A DNA stretch of 64,000 nt from JAENWD01 sp963796915. GTDB taxonomy: Bacteria; Acidobacteriota; Vicinamibacteria; Vicinamibacterales; JAENWD01. The position numbers and the translations under genes are program-made. The notes beneath the pieces are model-generated. The model was not told the DNA's origin. It ran no database searches and was given only the letters and a program-made list of their open reading frames with translations. The DNA lies in NCBI GenBank assembly GCA_963796915.1, contig CAWCNI010000004.1, positions 1,798,001 to 1,862,000 on the forward strand. Reading direction: 5' to 3'. Positions 48,133 to 56,781 of the stretch are shown piece after piece. The number at the start of each line of letters is the position of its first letter. The stretch's first letter is position 1.

Positions 48133-50940
48133 TCAGGCCGGCGTCTGCGGAGCTGCTAGCGGGCTGGCCGTGACTCTCCCCGACAGCGCCCGCACGTTGT
48201 CGAGTCGGCGCGACACATCCGACGGCTTGCCTGACTCGCTCGCCCACAAGGCATGGCGCCGACCGAGGTCGGTCCAGAGCGTCAGACTGCGCGCATACGA
48301 CTGCTGCGCACGCCCAAGGTGATCCTGGCGCTGACCGCTCGCGTGCGCCGCCAGCGCGTACGCGTCGCCGAGGTCGGCGTATAACTGCGCGAGCCCGCGC
48401 GTGTAGACCACCTGCTGCGGGCGTTCGGTCACGATCGGCTCGAGAACCCGCCGCGCCTCGTCGAGGCGATCGATGGCGGCGGACGCATCTCCGTCCTTCA
48501 GCAGGCTCTCGCCCGACAGCATCAGGCTGTCCGCCAGGTCGTCGCGATACTCGACGCTGCCGGCGTCCTGCGCGGCCAGCGTCCGCTGAATCGCGACCGC
48601 GCGCTGAAGCAGCGCGGCGGCCCCTCGACTATCGCCCTTCGCGAGCAGTGTCTCGGCGAGCTTGTGGAGGCACCCGCCGACATCTTTTCTGGCGCCGACG
48701 TTCGACGGATCCGCACGCGCCAGTTCCTCGTACATCGCGAGCGCGCGCTCGCCGGCGGCCAGGGAGTCGCTGTACTTCTGTGCGCCCCGGAGCGCGTCGC
48801 TGACGTGGTAGAACCCGTTAGCCAGCAATCGGACGTAGCCGGCGTTGTCCGGCTCCGCGGCACGCATCGCCTGTTCGTCTTCAAGGGCCGCCTTGTAGCT
48901 CTCCAATGCGCGCGGCGGGTCGCCGTTGACCATGAACATCGTGCCGAGACGCTCGTTGATGACGGCCATGCGGTGGTCGTAGTCCGCCTTCGGCGGATCC
49001 TGCTTGGCCATGTCTGCGATGGCCAGGGCTCTTCGATACATCGCCAGCGCCCCCGCGTATTCGCCGAGATCCGCCAGCGCGTCGCCGAGGTACAGCGGCG
49101 CACGAAAGGCGTCACGCCGGATGTCGGGCCCTGGCGCCTGCTCCACCAGCCGATCCATGATCCGCATCCCTTCACGGGTGCGCGTGACGGCGCTCTGCGG
49201 ATCGCCGCGTACCTGGAAGATCGGCCCCATCCTTACGAGAACGATCCCGAGACTGTGCATGTACTCGACGTTGGACGGCTCGAGCGCGACCAGGCTCCGC
49301 CGAAGGGCCAGGGCCCGCTCGTAGTTCCTCAGGGCCTCGTCGGTGTCGCCGGTGCGCGACGCCGATGGACGGCCCTGCACGTCGGCCAGGCGCAGGTAGG
49401 CCGTTGACAGCTCCAGCGTGAGCGCCCGGTCGGCGCCGGCATCCTGCGCCAGGCTGTCGAGGTACTGCTGGGCGGTTTTCACGACCATCTCGCGGGCGCG
49501 TGTCGCGCCTGGCAGTGTGTCGATCGAGTCGTGAAATTCGAACAGAAACGACGTCGCCAGCTGACGGACTTCGGTGAAACGGCGCTCGGCCTGAGCCCGC
49601 GCCCGCTCCGCCGCGCGCGCCTGCGCCGTCGTGATGACTGTCGCGGCGACAAGCGTGATCGCGAGCAGCGCCAGCGCGGCGGCCGCAGCGGTGTGACGGC
49701 GCACGAACCGCGTCGCCACACTTGTGAACGAGTCTCGACGCGCAGAGATCGGGAGGCCTTCCAGGTGCCGATGCAGGTCTTCAGACAGCTCCTGCGCGGC
49801 GCGATAGCGCTTGCCAGGATCCTCGTGCAACGCCTTGAGGACGATGTGGTCCAGATCGCCGCGGAGGGCGCGCTGCAGCCGGACAACCGTCGTGCCTCGA
49901 GCCAGGCCGATCGCATCTGCAATCGCCTCCCCTGAGTCACCGGCCGCGTCAGCGGGGGCATCCATCCGGACGACGGCCGCGCTCGGCTTGCTGGCCTGCT
50001 GGCCGTCGACGTCGCGGATCAGCGCCGCCCCTCTCGACCGGCGGCGGAACGGCCGCCGCCCGCAGAGGAGCTCGTAGAGCAGGACGCCAAGGCTGTAGAT
50101 GTCGCTGGCCGTCGTGACGCGCCCGCCGCGGATCTGCTCTGGCGACGCGAAGTCCGGCGTCATCCAGCCCTTGACGCTTTCGGTCTCGCTGCCGTCCGCC
50201 GGATCCGGACTGAGGATCGTGGCCAGCCCGAAGTCCAGCAGCTTCGGCCGTCCGTCCGCCGACACGAGCACGTTCGACGGCTTGATGTCGCGGTGGACGA
50301 TCAGGTGCTGGTGCGCATCGGCGACGGCACCCACCACCTCGCAGAACAACTGAATGCGTTCGACAATGCCGAGTGAGTGGCTGTCGCAGTACGTCGTGAT
50401 GGGCTGGCCGTCTACGTACTCCATCACGATGTACGGCAGTCCGTCAGAGGTGGTCCCGCCATCGAGCAGGCGCGCGATATGCGGGTGATTGAGCCCGGCA
50501 AGAATCTGCCGCTCGGCACGGAACCGGCGGACGATGGCGTCGGTGTCCGCACCGCGCTTGGTGATCTTGAGCGCGACCTCCTGCGTGAACTCCGCGTCGA
50601 TGCGCGACGCGAGATAGACGGCGCCCATCCCGCCGCGGCCGATCTCGCGCCTGATTTCGTAGGGGCCGATGCGACGGCCAATCATGGCGTCGCCGGGCTC
50701 GTCGTCGGCCGGGTCGACGCCGATCATGGCGCGAAGGGCGTCGCCGCCAGGCATCGTGAAGACCGGGCGCTCGAACCGATCGCCGACGCGGTCCGCCGAC
50801 GCCAGGAGCGACGCCACCTCGAGGCGCAATGCCTCGTCGCCGCGGCAGGCATCGGCGACAAACCGGGCGCGTTCCACCGGATCGATGGCGCCGGCGTCGT
50901 ACACGATCGCTTTGACGCGCTGCCACTGCTCCGACGTCAT
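48133..50940 (-). CDS. Ser/Thr protein kinase with TPR sensor domain
   Basis: 935 residues from ATG 50940 (MTSEQWQRVKAIVYDA), the usual start of this acidobacterial/planctomycete family; an upstream ATG at 50973 adds a meaningless leader. After an about 90-residue helical N-terminus comes the kinase: GRGGMGAVYLASR, VALKITKRGAD, HRDIKPSNVLVSAD, LLDFGLATILSPD, FASPEQIRGGR. An unusual long insert sits between the APE region and the C-lobe (RRRSRGAALIRDVDGQQASK). A membrane helix (AAALALLAITLVAATVITTA) leads to about 400 residues of TPR-like helices (NYERALALRRSLVALEPSNV). It is next to the small secreted protein and an ECF sigma gene transcribed the other way. Confidence 0.9.
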   Translation of the reverse strand: MTSEQWQRVKAIVYDAGAIDPVERARFVADACRGDEALRLEVASLLASADRVGDRFERPVFTMPGGDALRAMIGVDPADDEPGDAMIGRRIGPYEIRREIGRGGMGAVYLASRIDAEFTQEVALKITKRGADTDAIVRRFRAERQILAGLNHPHIARLLDGGTTSDGLPYIVMEYVDGQPITTYCDSHSLGIVERIQLFCEVVGAVADAHQHLIVHRDIKPSNVLVSADGRPKLLDFGLATILSPDPADGSETESVKGWMTPDFASPEQIRGGRVTTASDIYSLGVLLYELLCGRRPFRRRSRGAALIRDVDGQQASKPSAAVVRMDAPADAAGDSGEAIADAIGLARGTTVVRLQRALRGDLDHIVLKALHEDPGKRYRAAQELSEDLHRHLEGLPISARRDSFTSVATRFVRRHTAAAAALALLAITLVAATVITTAQARAAERARAQAERRFTEVRQLATSFLFEFHDSIDTLPGATRAREMVVKTAQQYLDSLAQDAGADRALTLELSTAYLRLADVQGRPSASRTGDTDEALRNYERALALRRSLVALEPSNVEYMHSLGIVLVRMGPIFQVRGDPQSAVTRTREGMRIMDRLVEQAPGPDIRRDAFRAPLYLGDALADLGEYAGALAMYRRALAIADMAKQDPPKADYDHRMAVINERLGTMFMVNGDPPRALESYKAALEDEQAMRAAEPDNAGYVRLLANGFYHVSDALRGAQKYSDSLAAGERALAMYEELARADPSNVGARKDVGGCLHKLAETLLAKGDSRGAAALLQRAVAIQRTLAAQDAGSVEYRDDLADSLMLSGESLLKDGDASAAIDRLDEARRVLEPIVTERPQQVVYTRGLAQLYADLGDAYALAAHASGQRQDHLGRAQQSYARSLTLWTDLGRRHALWASESGKPSDVSRRLDNVRALSGRVTASPLAAPQTPA

Positions 50941-51055
50941 CGACTCTCCCAGGGCCCGCGAGCGTTCTCGCACGCGGCTCCCGAGGCCGTCAAGGGGTTT
51001 TCAGCGGCGTTCGATCGTCTGAAGCCGCCGCCAGCCGACGCGTCCGCCGCCGACC

Positions 51056-51412
51056 TCAGTGCACCTGCGATGTGAGCGTCGCGGTCTCCTTCTGCGTCTC
51101 CTTGACGACGTAGTAGGTGGTGCCGATGCCGGCGGCCACGCCGATGAGCGAGACGACCATCTTCGTGTGTCCGCCGCCGCCGCTGCCGCTACCACTGGTG
51201 CTCTGCTTCGCGACACGCGTCTTGCCCCTGGCAGGCACTGTCGCGGTCGGCTGGTCGTGCGACGCCTGCTCCGCCGCACGGACGATCGCCGTCCGCAGGT
51301 TGATCTGCGCGTTCACTGGCTGTGCCTCATCGCTGGCAAGCGCAGACGCAGACGAGAGCCCTGTGGCGAGTGCCGCCATCGCGGCGATCGAATAAAACGG
51401 CTTGAGAGTCAT
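51056..51412 (-). CDS. Small exported protein with Gly/Ser linker and C-terminal membrane helix
   Basis: 118 residues, ATG 51412 with AAGGAGG upstream. MTLKPFYSIAAMAALATGLS plus SASALAS is a signal peptide. A Lys/Arg- and Gln-containing stretch (AARGKTR-like, VPARGKTRVAKQS) leads to a flexible linker (TSGSGSGGGGHTK) and then a hydrophobic segment (MVVSLIGVAAGIGTTYYVV). The protein ends in a polar tail (KETQKETATLTSQVH). Not a recognised family. It lies between the TPR kinase and the ECF sigma gene and shares the divergent gap with the latter, so it may belong to the same signalling unit. Confidence 0.6.
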   Translation of the reverse strand: MTLKPFYSIAAMAALATGLSSASALASDEAQPVNAQINLRTAIVRAAEQASHDQPTATVPARGKTRVAKQSTSGSGSGGGGHTKMVVSLIGVAAGIGTTYYVVKETQKETATLTSQVH

Positions 51413-51568
51413 CGCGCCTCCTTGGAAGGTGCGGCGATTTCACGCACGGCCGCGGCCCGCGCCGCCGTCGTCCCGCCGCACTGAATTGTTCCGGTCGGGG
51501 CTATATGCGCCATTCGCGCGAAACTAGGCTCAGGCTGGCGGGGTGTGATTTACTGTCGAGCCGGACGC

Positions 51569-52150
51569 ATGCAAAAGCCCGACGCGGACATCACGCAGCT
51601 TCTTCAGGCCTGGCGGAGCGGCGACCGCGAGGCCGTCGATCGCCTGATCCCGCTGGTCTACGAGGAGCTGCGCATGCTGGCCTCCCGCCAGCTGGCGCGC
51701 GAATGGCGGCACGACCGGCTGCAGACCACTCTCGTGGTGCACGAGGCGTACGTGCGGCTGTTCGATCAGCCTGACGTGGACTGGCAAAACCGCGGGCACT
51801 TCTTCGCCATCGCCGCGCAGGTGATGCGCCGGGTTCTGGTCGACAACGCGCGGAGGGAGCTGCGGGACAAGCGCGGTGGCCGCCCGGTCCACGTCGCGCT
51901 CGACGACGTCCAGGTGGTCGCCGATCAGGGGCCGGTAGACGTCGTCGACACGCTGGCGCTGGATCAGGCGCTGAACGAGCTCGAGGCGCTCGACCCGGAC
52001 CAGGGGCGGATCGTCGAGCTGCGGTTCTTCGGCGGGCTGACCATCGAGGAGACGGCGGCGGCGCTGGGGATCTCGCCGGCGACCGTGAAGCGCGAGTGGG
52101 CGATCGCGAAGGCGTGGCTGTTCCGGCGGCTGTCGCCCGATTCAGCGTGA
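51569..52150 (+). CDS. ECF-type RNA polymerase sigma factor
   Basis: 193 residues from ATG 51569. Region 2 is DITQLLQAWRSGDREAVDRL, LVYEELRMLASRQLAR, with the conserved LVVHEAYVRLFDQ and NRGHFFAIAAQVMRRVLVDN. Region 4 is the helix-turn-helix IVELRFFGGLTIEETAAALG, ISPATVKREWAIAKAWLFRR. This is the acidobacterial/planctomycete ECF type (TIGR02999-like) that has no anti-sigma factor and is typically found beside Ser/Thr kinases; the TPR kinase lies 600 bp away. Phosphorylation control is plausible but inferred. Confidence 0.9.
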   Translation: MQKPDADITQLLQAWRSGDREAVDRLIPLVYEELRMLASRQLAREWRHDRLQTTLVVHEAYVRLFDQPDVDWQNRGHFFAIAAQVMRRVLVDNARRELRDKRGGRPVHVALDDVQVVADQGPVDVVDTLALDQALNELEALDPDQGRIVELRFFGGLTIEETAAALGISPATVKREWAIAKAWLFRRLSPDSA

Positions 52151-52339
52151 TGGCAGGCTAGACCCATCGGCGAATTCGTCGATGGCAACGAGCCGCCGCA
52201 TCCGATCGGCTGGCGCCTGCGGGGAAGCTGCGCAGGTGCCAGCCATGACTCGACCAACTGCCGCTGGTGCTCGGCTCATCTCGATCCGCTGGAGGGTGCG
52301 AGATAAGCAGCAACCCGCGCGGCGCGGGCCGGCGATGGT

Positions 52340-52888
52340 CTACCGGCCGTTGCCCGGCCGATCGTCGTTGATCTGTCCGCGAATCTCTCCGCCGGGATTG
52401 AGCGGCGTCGCGTGCACGTTGACGTAGGCGACTCCCGCCCGTATGGCCGCGATGACCTCGTTGAGCTCTCCGGCGAGGATCTGCTGCGAGGTGGTGCCTG
52501 CCGCGACCACGTTGGCCGCGGTGATCGACCCGGTCACGGTGCCCGCCTGCGGACACATGGGTGTGATGCCCGCAACCGCCGCGGGCGCGGGCGTCGTCGC
52601 CGTCTGGCACAGCCAGATGACGACGCTGCCGTTGACGGCCGTCTGACCGATGTGGATATGGGACTGTTGCACCGTGCCGACCAGGTCGCTGAACGACAGC
52701 TCGTAGTCGATGGTCGAGCCGTCGTTCGAGATGCGCGCCCGGAACGTGCCGTGCGCGGGCGTCGAGACGGCGGGCACTTCGTCGTATCCGATCAGATCGG
52801 CGCGCAGCCGTTTCGAGTGATTGTCGGCGGTGACTGAGGCTGGAAGCGCGGCCAGGAGCAGCGCCAGGGCGATACGGGATGACTTCAT
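52340..52888 (-). CDS. Exported CHRD-domain protein
   Basis: 182 residues from ATG 52888 with GGAGG upstream. A signal peptide (MKSSRIALALLLAALPASVT) precedes a CHRD domain. CHRD hallmarks are present: LRADLIGYDEVPAVSTPAHG, the His motif SHIHIGQTAVNGSVVIWL, AGTVTGSITAANVV, and the terminal VAYVNVHATPLNPGGEIRGQ. CHRD domains occur in chordin and many bacterial secreted proteins; the bacterial function is not known. It stands alone. A longer reading from 52984 is rejected because the signal peptide would be internal. Confidence 0.88.
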   Translation of the reverse strand: MKSSRIALALLLAALPASVTADNHSKRLRADLIGYDEVPAVSTPAHGTFRARISNDGSTIDYELSFSDLVGTVQQSHIHIGQTAVNGSVVIWLCQTATTPAPAAVAGITPMCPQAGTVTGSITAANVVAAGTTSQQILAGELNEVIAAIRAGVAYVNVHATPLNPGGEIRGQINDDRPGNGR

Positions 52889-53100
52889 GCCTTCCTCCTG
52901 CGGGCGCGAACGAGGCGAGTGTCTCGGCGCCCGTGAACGGGGGGAAGGGAGGGACAGTTCACACCGCGCCGGAGGTGAAAGCAAGCGATTTCGTTATCTC
53001 GACTGTGCCATTGCCGAGCGCGCCGACGCTCAGCAGCGGCGCCCGGGTGGACAGTTCTTGCCCGGGGACTGACGGGCGTGGTAGGATCGGATGTTGTTGA

Positions 53101-53715
<615 letters not shown>

Positions 53716-54016
53716 TACACTGTCGGATGTGCCGGGGGCGCGAGCACCGGCCGCGGACACCGGAGGGCCCCGATCGATGCCGACGGCGGGATGGATCCAT
53801 GGGGCCAGACCGGAGGTGCGCGAGCTGCCGAGGCCCAAGCGCAACCTGGCGGACCCTTCTGGTGCTGATGGTGAGTAGCGGACGTTGCGCCCAGCGCCGC
53901 GCCTGAGGACGCCGTACAGAGTCCCGGGCCGCATCGCCGCCGCCTTGAAGCTCCCAGCCGTGACTGGTGTCTCTCGTGGGTTGGGCCGAGCACTTGACAA
54001 ACGGAGGAACCAACGA
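53716..54016. other. No gene seen
   Basis: About 300 bp between the recombinase remnant and the GIY-YIG gene. Frames are open because of the high GC content, but none has a ribosome-binding site or recognisable protein sequence. The stretch just before the GIY-YIG start carries its GGAGG site. Confidence 0.4.
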
Positions 54017-54388
54017 ATGGATCGGAAGGCTCTGATTCGGCAGTACAAGGAGACCGGGCGGCCCATGGGCGTGTACCGCGTCCACAACATCGTGAACGAC
54101 AAGTCGCTGGTCGGTTCCGGCGTTGAAGTGCAAGCGATGCTGAACAGCCATAAGGCGCGGCTTCGTCTCGGTGTTCACGAGAATGCCGCCCTGCAGAAGG
54201 ACTGGGACACGCTGGGTCCAGACGCCTTCGCCTTCGAGGTTCTGGATACGCTCTCGTTTCGTGCCGATCCTGGTTACGATCCAGCGGCCGACCTAAGAGA
54301 ACTCGAGGCACTCTGGATGGCGAAGTTGTCCCCATTCGACCAGCGAGGCTACAACGCGAAGTCGCATCGACAGGGATCCAAAAACTGA
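54017..54388 (+). CDS. GIY-YIG nuclease-family protein
   Basis: 123 residues from ATG 54017, with GGAGG about nine bases upstream. MDRKALIRQYKETGRPMGVY opens the domain, with GVYRVHNIVNDKSLVGSGVE corresponding to the GIY...YIG strands (GVY and LVG). Then come a helical stretch (QAMLNSHKARLRLGVHENAA), GPDAFAFEVLDTLSFR and LRELEALWMAKLSPFDQRGY. It matches a short free-standing branch of the superfamily found across soil bacteria and unlike UvrC or homing nucleases. It is intact, unlike its neighbours. Its place in the tRNA-linked accessory region suggests it arrived with a mobile element. Confidence 0.75.
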   Translation: MDRKALIRQYKETGRPMGVYRVHNIVNDKSLVGSGVEVQAMLNSHKARLRLGVHENAALQKDWDTLGPDAFAFEVLDTLSFRADPGYDPAADLRELEALWMAKLSPFDQRGYNAKSHRQGSKN

Positions 54389-54553
54389 TCTCCGGGCAGC
54401 GGCCAAGAAGCGCCTAGGAGTTGGAGAACGGCGACTTCCCCTTGAACCATCGTCCGTTTAATGCGCTCGGCCGAGCTGAGGAGCGTAGCGGGTGAGCAAA
54501 AGCCGGCCAGCGGCCAATTCAGGACCCTTCCCGACTGCTCATGCGGGGTCCCG

Positions 54554-54840
54554 ATGCCGTGGGTGTTCGTGGTCACCTGCCTGATCGGGGTCGCCTCAAC
54601 TCCGTCTGGCCTCTACACTTCGGTGCTGGATCAGTACAGACATAGCGTTGCCAGTTGGCGCCATCGTGTTCACCGTTGGGGCAGTCATCGCAGGTTGGGG
54701 CTGGGTCACGTTCCGCTGGGCTCGCACAACGAGGGTGCCTGGCAGGGCCTCTTCGCGGTTGGTGACGTGCGGTCCGTTATCGCTTCAGTCGGAACCCGAT
54801 GTACGTGGGTCTGGCGGTCGCGTACTTGGGCGACACGTGC
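54554..54840 (+). pseudogene. Broken isoprenylcysteine carboxyl methyltransferase-family (ICMT) membrane protein
   Basis: Three frames together spell the start of an ICMT/phospholipid-methyltransferase-like protein: MPWVFVVTCLIGVASTPSGL (from 54554), then LPVGAIVFTVGAVIAGWGW with VTFRWARTTRVPG (from about 54645), then GPYRFSRNPMYVGLAVAYLG (from about 54778). The last contains the family core GPYRxxRNPMY. After YLGDT the similarity stops and the C-terminal catalytic helices are missing. Two frameshifts plus the truncation make this a true decayed gene and not just a sequencing slip. Confidence 0.65.
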
Positions 54841-54914
54841 GCGAGCCGAACTCCGGCCTCGCCGGGGAGTCGACGATGATGCCCCGCCCATTGGTCAGCG
54901 CCCGGACCGAAACC

Positions 54915-55295
54915 CTAAAGCGCGCTTACGGTGACGTAGTATCCGTCGAGATCTCGGACCGCGAACTCCTTCGTCCGAGTATTCGGGTTCATGTGAGGCT
55001 CCTCTTCGAACCGAGGAACGAGCCCGCGGGCTCTTTGTAATGCGACGTCGAAATCGTCGACGCGAAAGAACAAGAGGAGCCCGTTTCCTGGTGTCGCGCC
55101 AGCGGGAGTCATCAAAGAAGGGTGCTCATGGGCGCCCCATTCGTGGAGACAAAGGAGGACAGTTCCGTCGGAGTCGAGGAGTTGACCAAACTCGTCGTGG
55201 GCTGGTGCCGTGTGCGGCTGGCCGAAGAGAGACTGGTACCACTTGAAGCTTGCGCGGACGTCGTTCACCCCGATGATCGTCCAAGTGCGCTTCAT
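54915..55295 (-). CDS. Glyoxalase/bleomycin-resistance (VOC) family protein
   Basis: 126 residues, one vicinal-oxygen-chelate domain. The paired beta-alpha-beta-beta-beta units are visible: IIGVNDVRASFKWYQSLFGQ in the first, LLLFFRVDDFDVALQRARGL and EFAVRDLDGYYVTVSAL in the second. Metal-ligand positions are only partly met (Glu/His in CLHEWGAHEHPS), so it may be an enzyme or a binding protein. It is an intact gene within the tRNA-linked accessory region, on the opposite strand to the broken methyltransferase. Confidence 0.75.
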   Translation of the reverse strand: MKRTWTIIGVNDVRASFKWYQSLFGQPHTAPAHDEFGQLLDSDGTVLLCLHEWGAHEHPSLMTPAGATPGNGLLLFFRVDDFDVALQRARGLVPRFEEEPHMNPNTRTKEFAVRDLDGYYVTVSAL

Positions 55296-55527
55296 GGTCC
55301 TCCTCCGGAGACCTGCTCAGACAATAGCATCTACGCGACCGCCTCGATCATCTGCGAGGATTGGCGCCCGCGATCTGCCTTGGCGGGCGCCTCCCAAAAT
55401 GGCGCGCGTCGGCGTGTCACAATCCACCTCCGGTACTCTGATGGGCACCGGCCCTCAAGCCGCCCCACTCCACAGCTGCGGCAGGCGAGGCGTCTCCAAG
55501 TGTCATCGATGCTGCGCACCGATGGCT

Positions 55528-55680
55528 ACGGACGACTTCCAATCCCTTGTCTGCGATGAGGTTCAATAGCTCTAATGCTGGCCCGGCTGGCCGCGTGTCG
55601 CCGTGCTCCCACTTGCGCATGGTCGAGGCCGTCGTGTGCAGACGCCCGCCCGCACTGCCTTCGTGGACTGCTCGGCGCCA
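55528..55680 (-). pseudogene. Remnant of an XRE/NadS-type antitoxin with internal deletion
   Basis: On the minus strand the frame reads AVHEGSAGGRLHTTASTMRK, WEHGDTRPAGPALELLNLIA, DKGLEVV. The first part recalls the AVHETAxxLHxAG opening of HigA/NadS-type antitoxins, and the second is the KWExGxxRPSGxxLKLLxLI C-terminal HTH segment. The middle third of the domain (first HTH helix) is missing, there is no start codon, and after LEVV the frame runs on with unrelated residues. No toxin gene is recognisable beside it. Confidence 0.5.
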
Positions 55681-55717
55681 GCCTCACTGACTTGTGAGTA
55701 ATTTGTGCGCCGCGACC
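55675..55717. repeat. 43-bp imperfect direct repeat, copy A
   Basis: GCGCCAGCCTCACTGACTTG and the following bases to CCGCGACC are repeated at 58096-58138 in the same orientation with only three mismatches. Read on the minus strand this copy ends an open frame with VAAHKLLTSQ and a TGA stop. The two copies bracket the RraA/enolase-superfamily gene pair. Confidence 0.75.
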
Positions 55718-55799
55718 AGTAAGCGGCTATGCCGCCAAGTCCCATGTGAGGGCGATTTTGGCCTCCAACGCCAGTGCGGTTCCCGGCGGGGACGCCACG

Positions 55800-56771
55800 T
55801 CAGTGGCGTCGTCGATCCAGGATCTCCTGCACCTGCGCCCGCGGGACGGGGAGCTTGTCGATGTTCTCGCGCAGCCACCCGCTGAAATCCTCCTCGATGC
55901 CGGGAGTCCACGTCGTGTCGATCTGCCCGGCCGTGTACTTGCCTTCACGCAGCCGTTGATGGCCGAAGAGATCTCTGAGGTGCGTCAGCTCCGAGGACTG
56001 CACGACTCGTTCTGCGAGCTGCGGCGGGATGAAAATCACGCCGCCGTCGCGGCCCAGCACCACATCGCCGGGCATGACCGTCGCCTTGCCAATCCGAATC
56101 GGCGTGTTGATGCCGATCATCGTCGAGTTCAGCCGCGGACCGCTCGTCGAGAAGTGATGCGACGGATCGTAGGCGCGCACGAACGACACGAAGTCGTCCA
56201 GCTCGTTCAGGCCGCGAATGTCGCGCACCGCGCCGTCGTAGACGATGCCGTTGTGGCTGCGCGCGTAGATGGCGTTGCCGACGTTGTCGCCGATGGAGGG
56301 CCCGTTCTCCTTGAGGCCGAAGTGGTCACACACATAGACATCGCGCGGCTGCAGCATGTCAACCGGCCAGGCGTTCTGCCCTCCCACCCGGCCATCCTGC
56401 CGGCCTTGCTGCTCGATCACCTTGTGGATGTCGGGACGGCCGGGCAGCCACTGCGCCGTCAGCGCACGGCCGACCAGCACCTTCCCGGGGTGGATCGCGA
56501 ACCACCCGTCCTCGTACTGATGGTTGAATCCGGCATCGCGAAGCTCGGCCCATGCCTCTTCCAGCGTCACGTTCTTCATGCGCTCGAGAATGCCGTCGGG
56601 TACCTTGGGCCGTCCGTCGGAGAAGCGTTCGCCGGTCCAGTCGGGCGTGTACTTGATCAGCAACTCGCGCGTGAGTATGCCCGGTTGCGCCGAGACGACT
56701 CCCACGCCGAGGCCAAGCAGGGCAAGGGCCAGCGCCACTCGCGCTGCGATATCACGGACAGCAGTACGCAT
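55800..56771 (-). CDS. RraA-family protein (HMG/CHA aldolase-like), exported
   Basis: 323 residues with a signal peptide (RVALALALLGLGVGVVSAQ), unusual because classical RraA/HMG aldolases are cytoplasmic. The family core is present: EDGWFAIHPGKVLVGRALTA, NVGNAIYARSHNGIVYDGAV and RDIRG (substrate and metal-binding Arg-Asp), and the strand TVMPGDVVLGRDGGVIFIPP. An extended N-terminus (TPDWTGERFSDGRPKVPDGI) and C-terminus are typical of the dimethylmenaquinone-methyltransferase-annotated subgroup. It lies 10 bp downstream of the enolase-superfamily gene, likely one operon, suggesting a keto-acid aldolase step after sugar-acid dehydration. Confidence 0.85.
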   Translation of the reverse strand: MRTAVRDIAARVALALALLGLGVGVVSAQPGILTRELLIKYTPDWTGERFSDGRPKVPDGILERMKNVTLEEAWAELRDAGFNHQYEDGWFAIHPGKVLVGRALTAQWLPGRPDIHKVIEQQGRQDGRVGGQNAWPVDMLQPRDVYVCDHFGLKENGPSIGDNVGNAIYARSHNGIVYDGAVRDIRGLNELDDFVSFVRAYDPSHHFSTSGPRLNSTMIGINTPIRIGKATVMPGDVVLGRDGGVIFIPPQLAERVVQSSELTHLRDLFGHQRLREGKYTAGQIDTTWTPGIEEDFSGWLRENIDKLPVPRAQVQEILDRRRH

Positions 56772-56781
56772 GGATGCCCTC

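Noticed and set aside
46923..48173. Uncorrected 416-codon frame for the HEMGH protein
   Set aside because: After about 47945 it becomes Arg/His-rich nonsense, while the neighbouring frame continues as a plausible protein to 48117.
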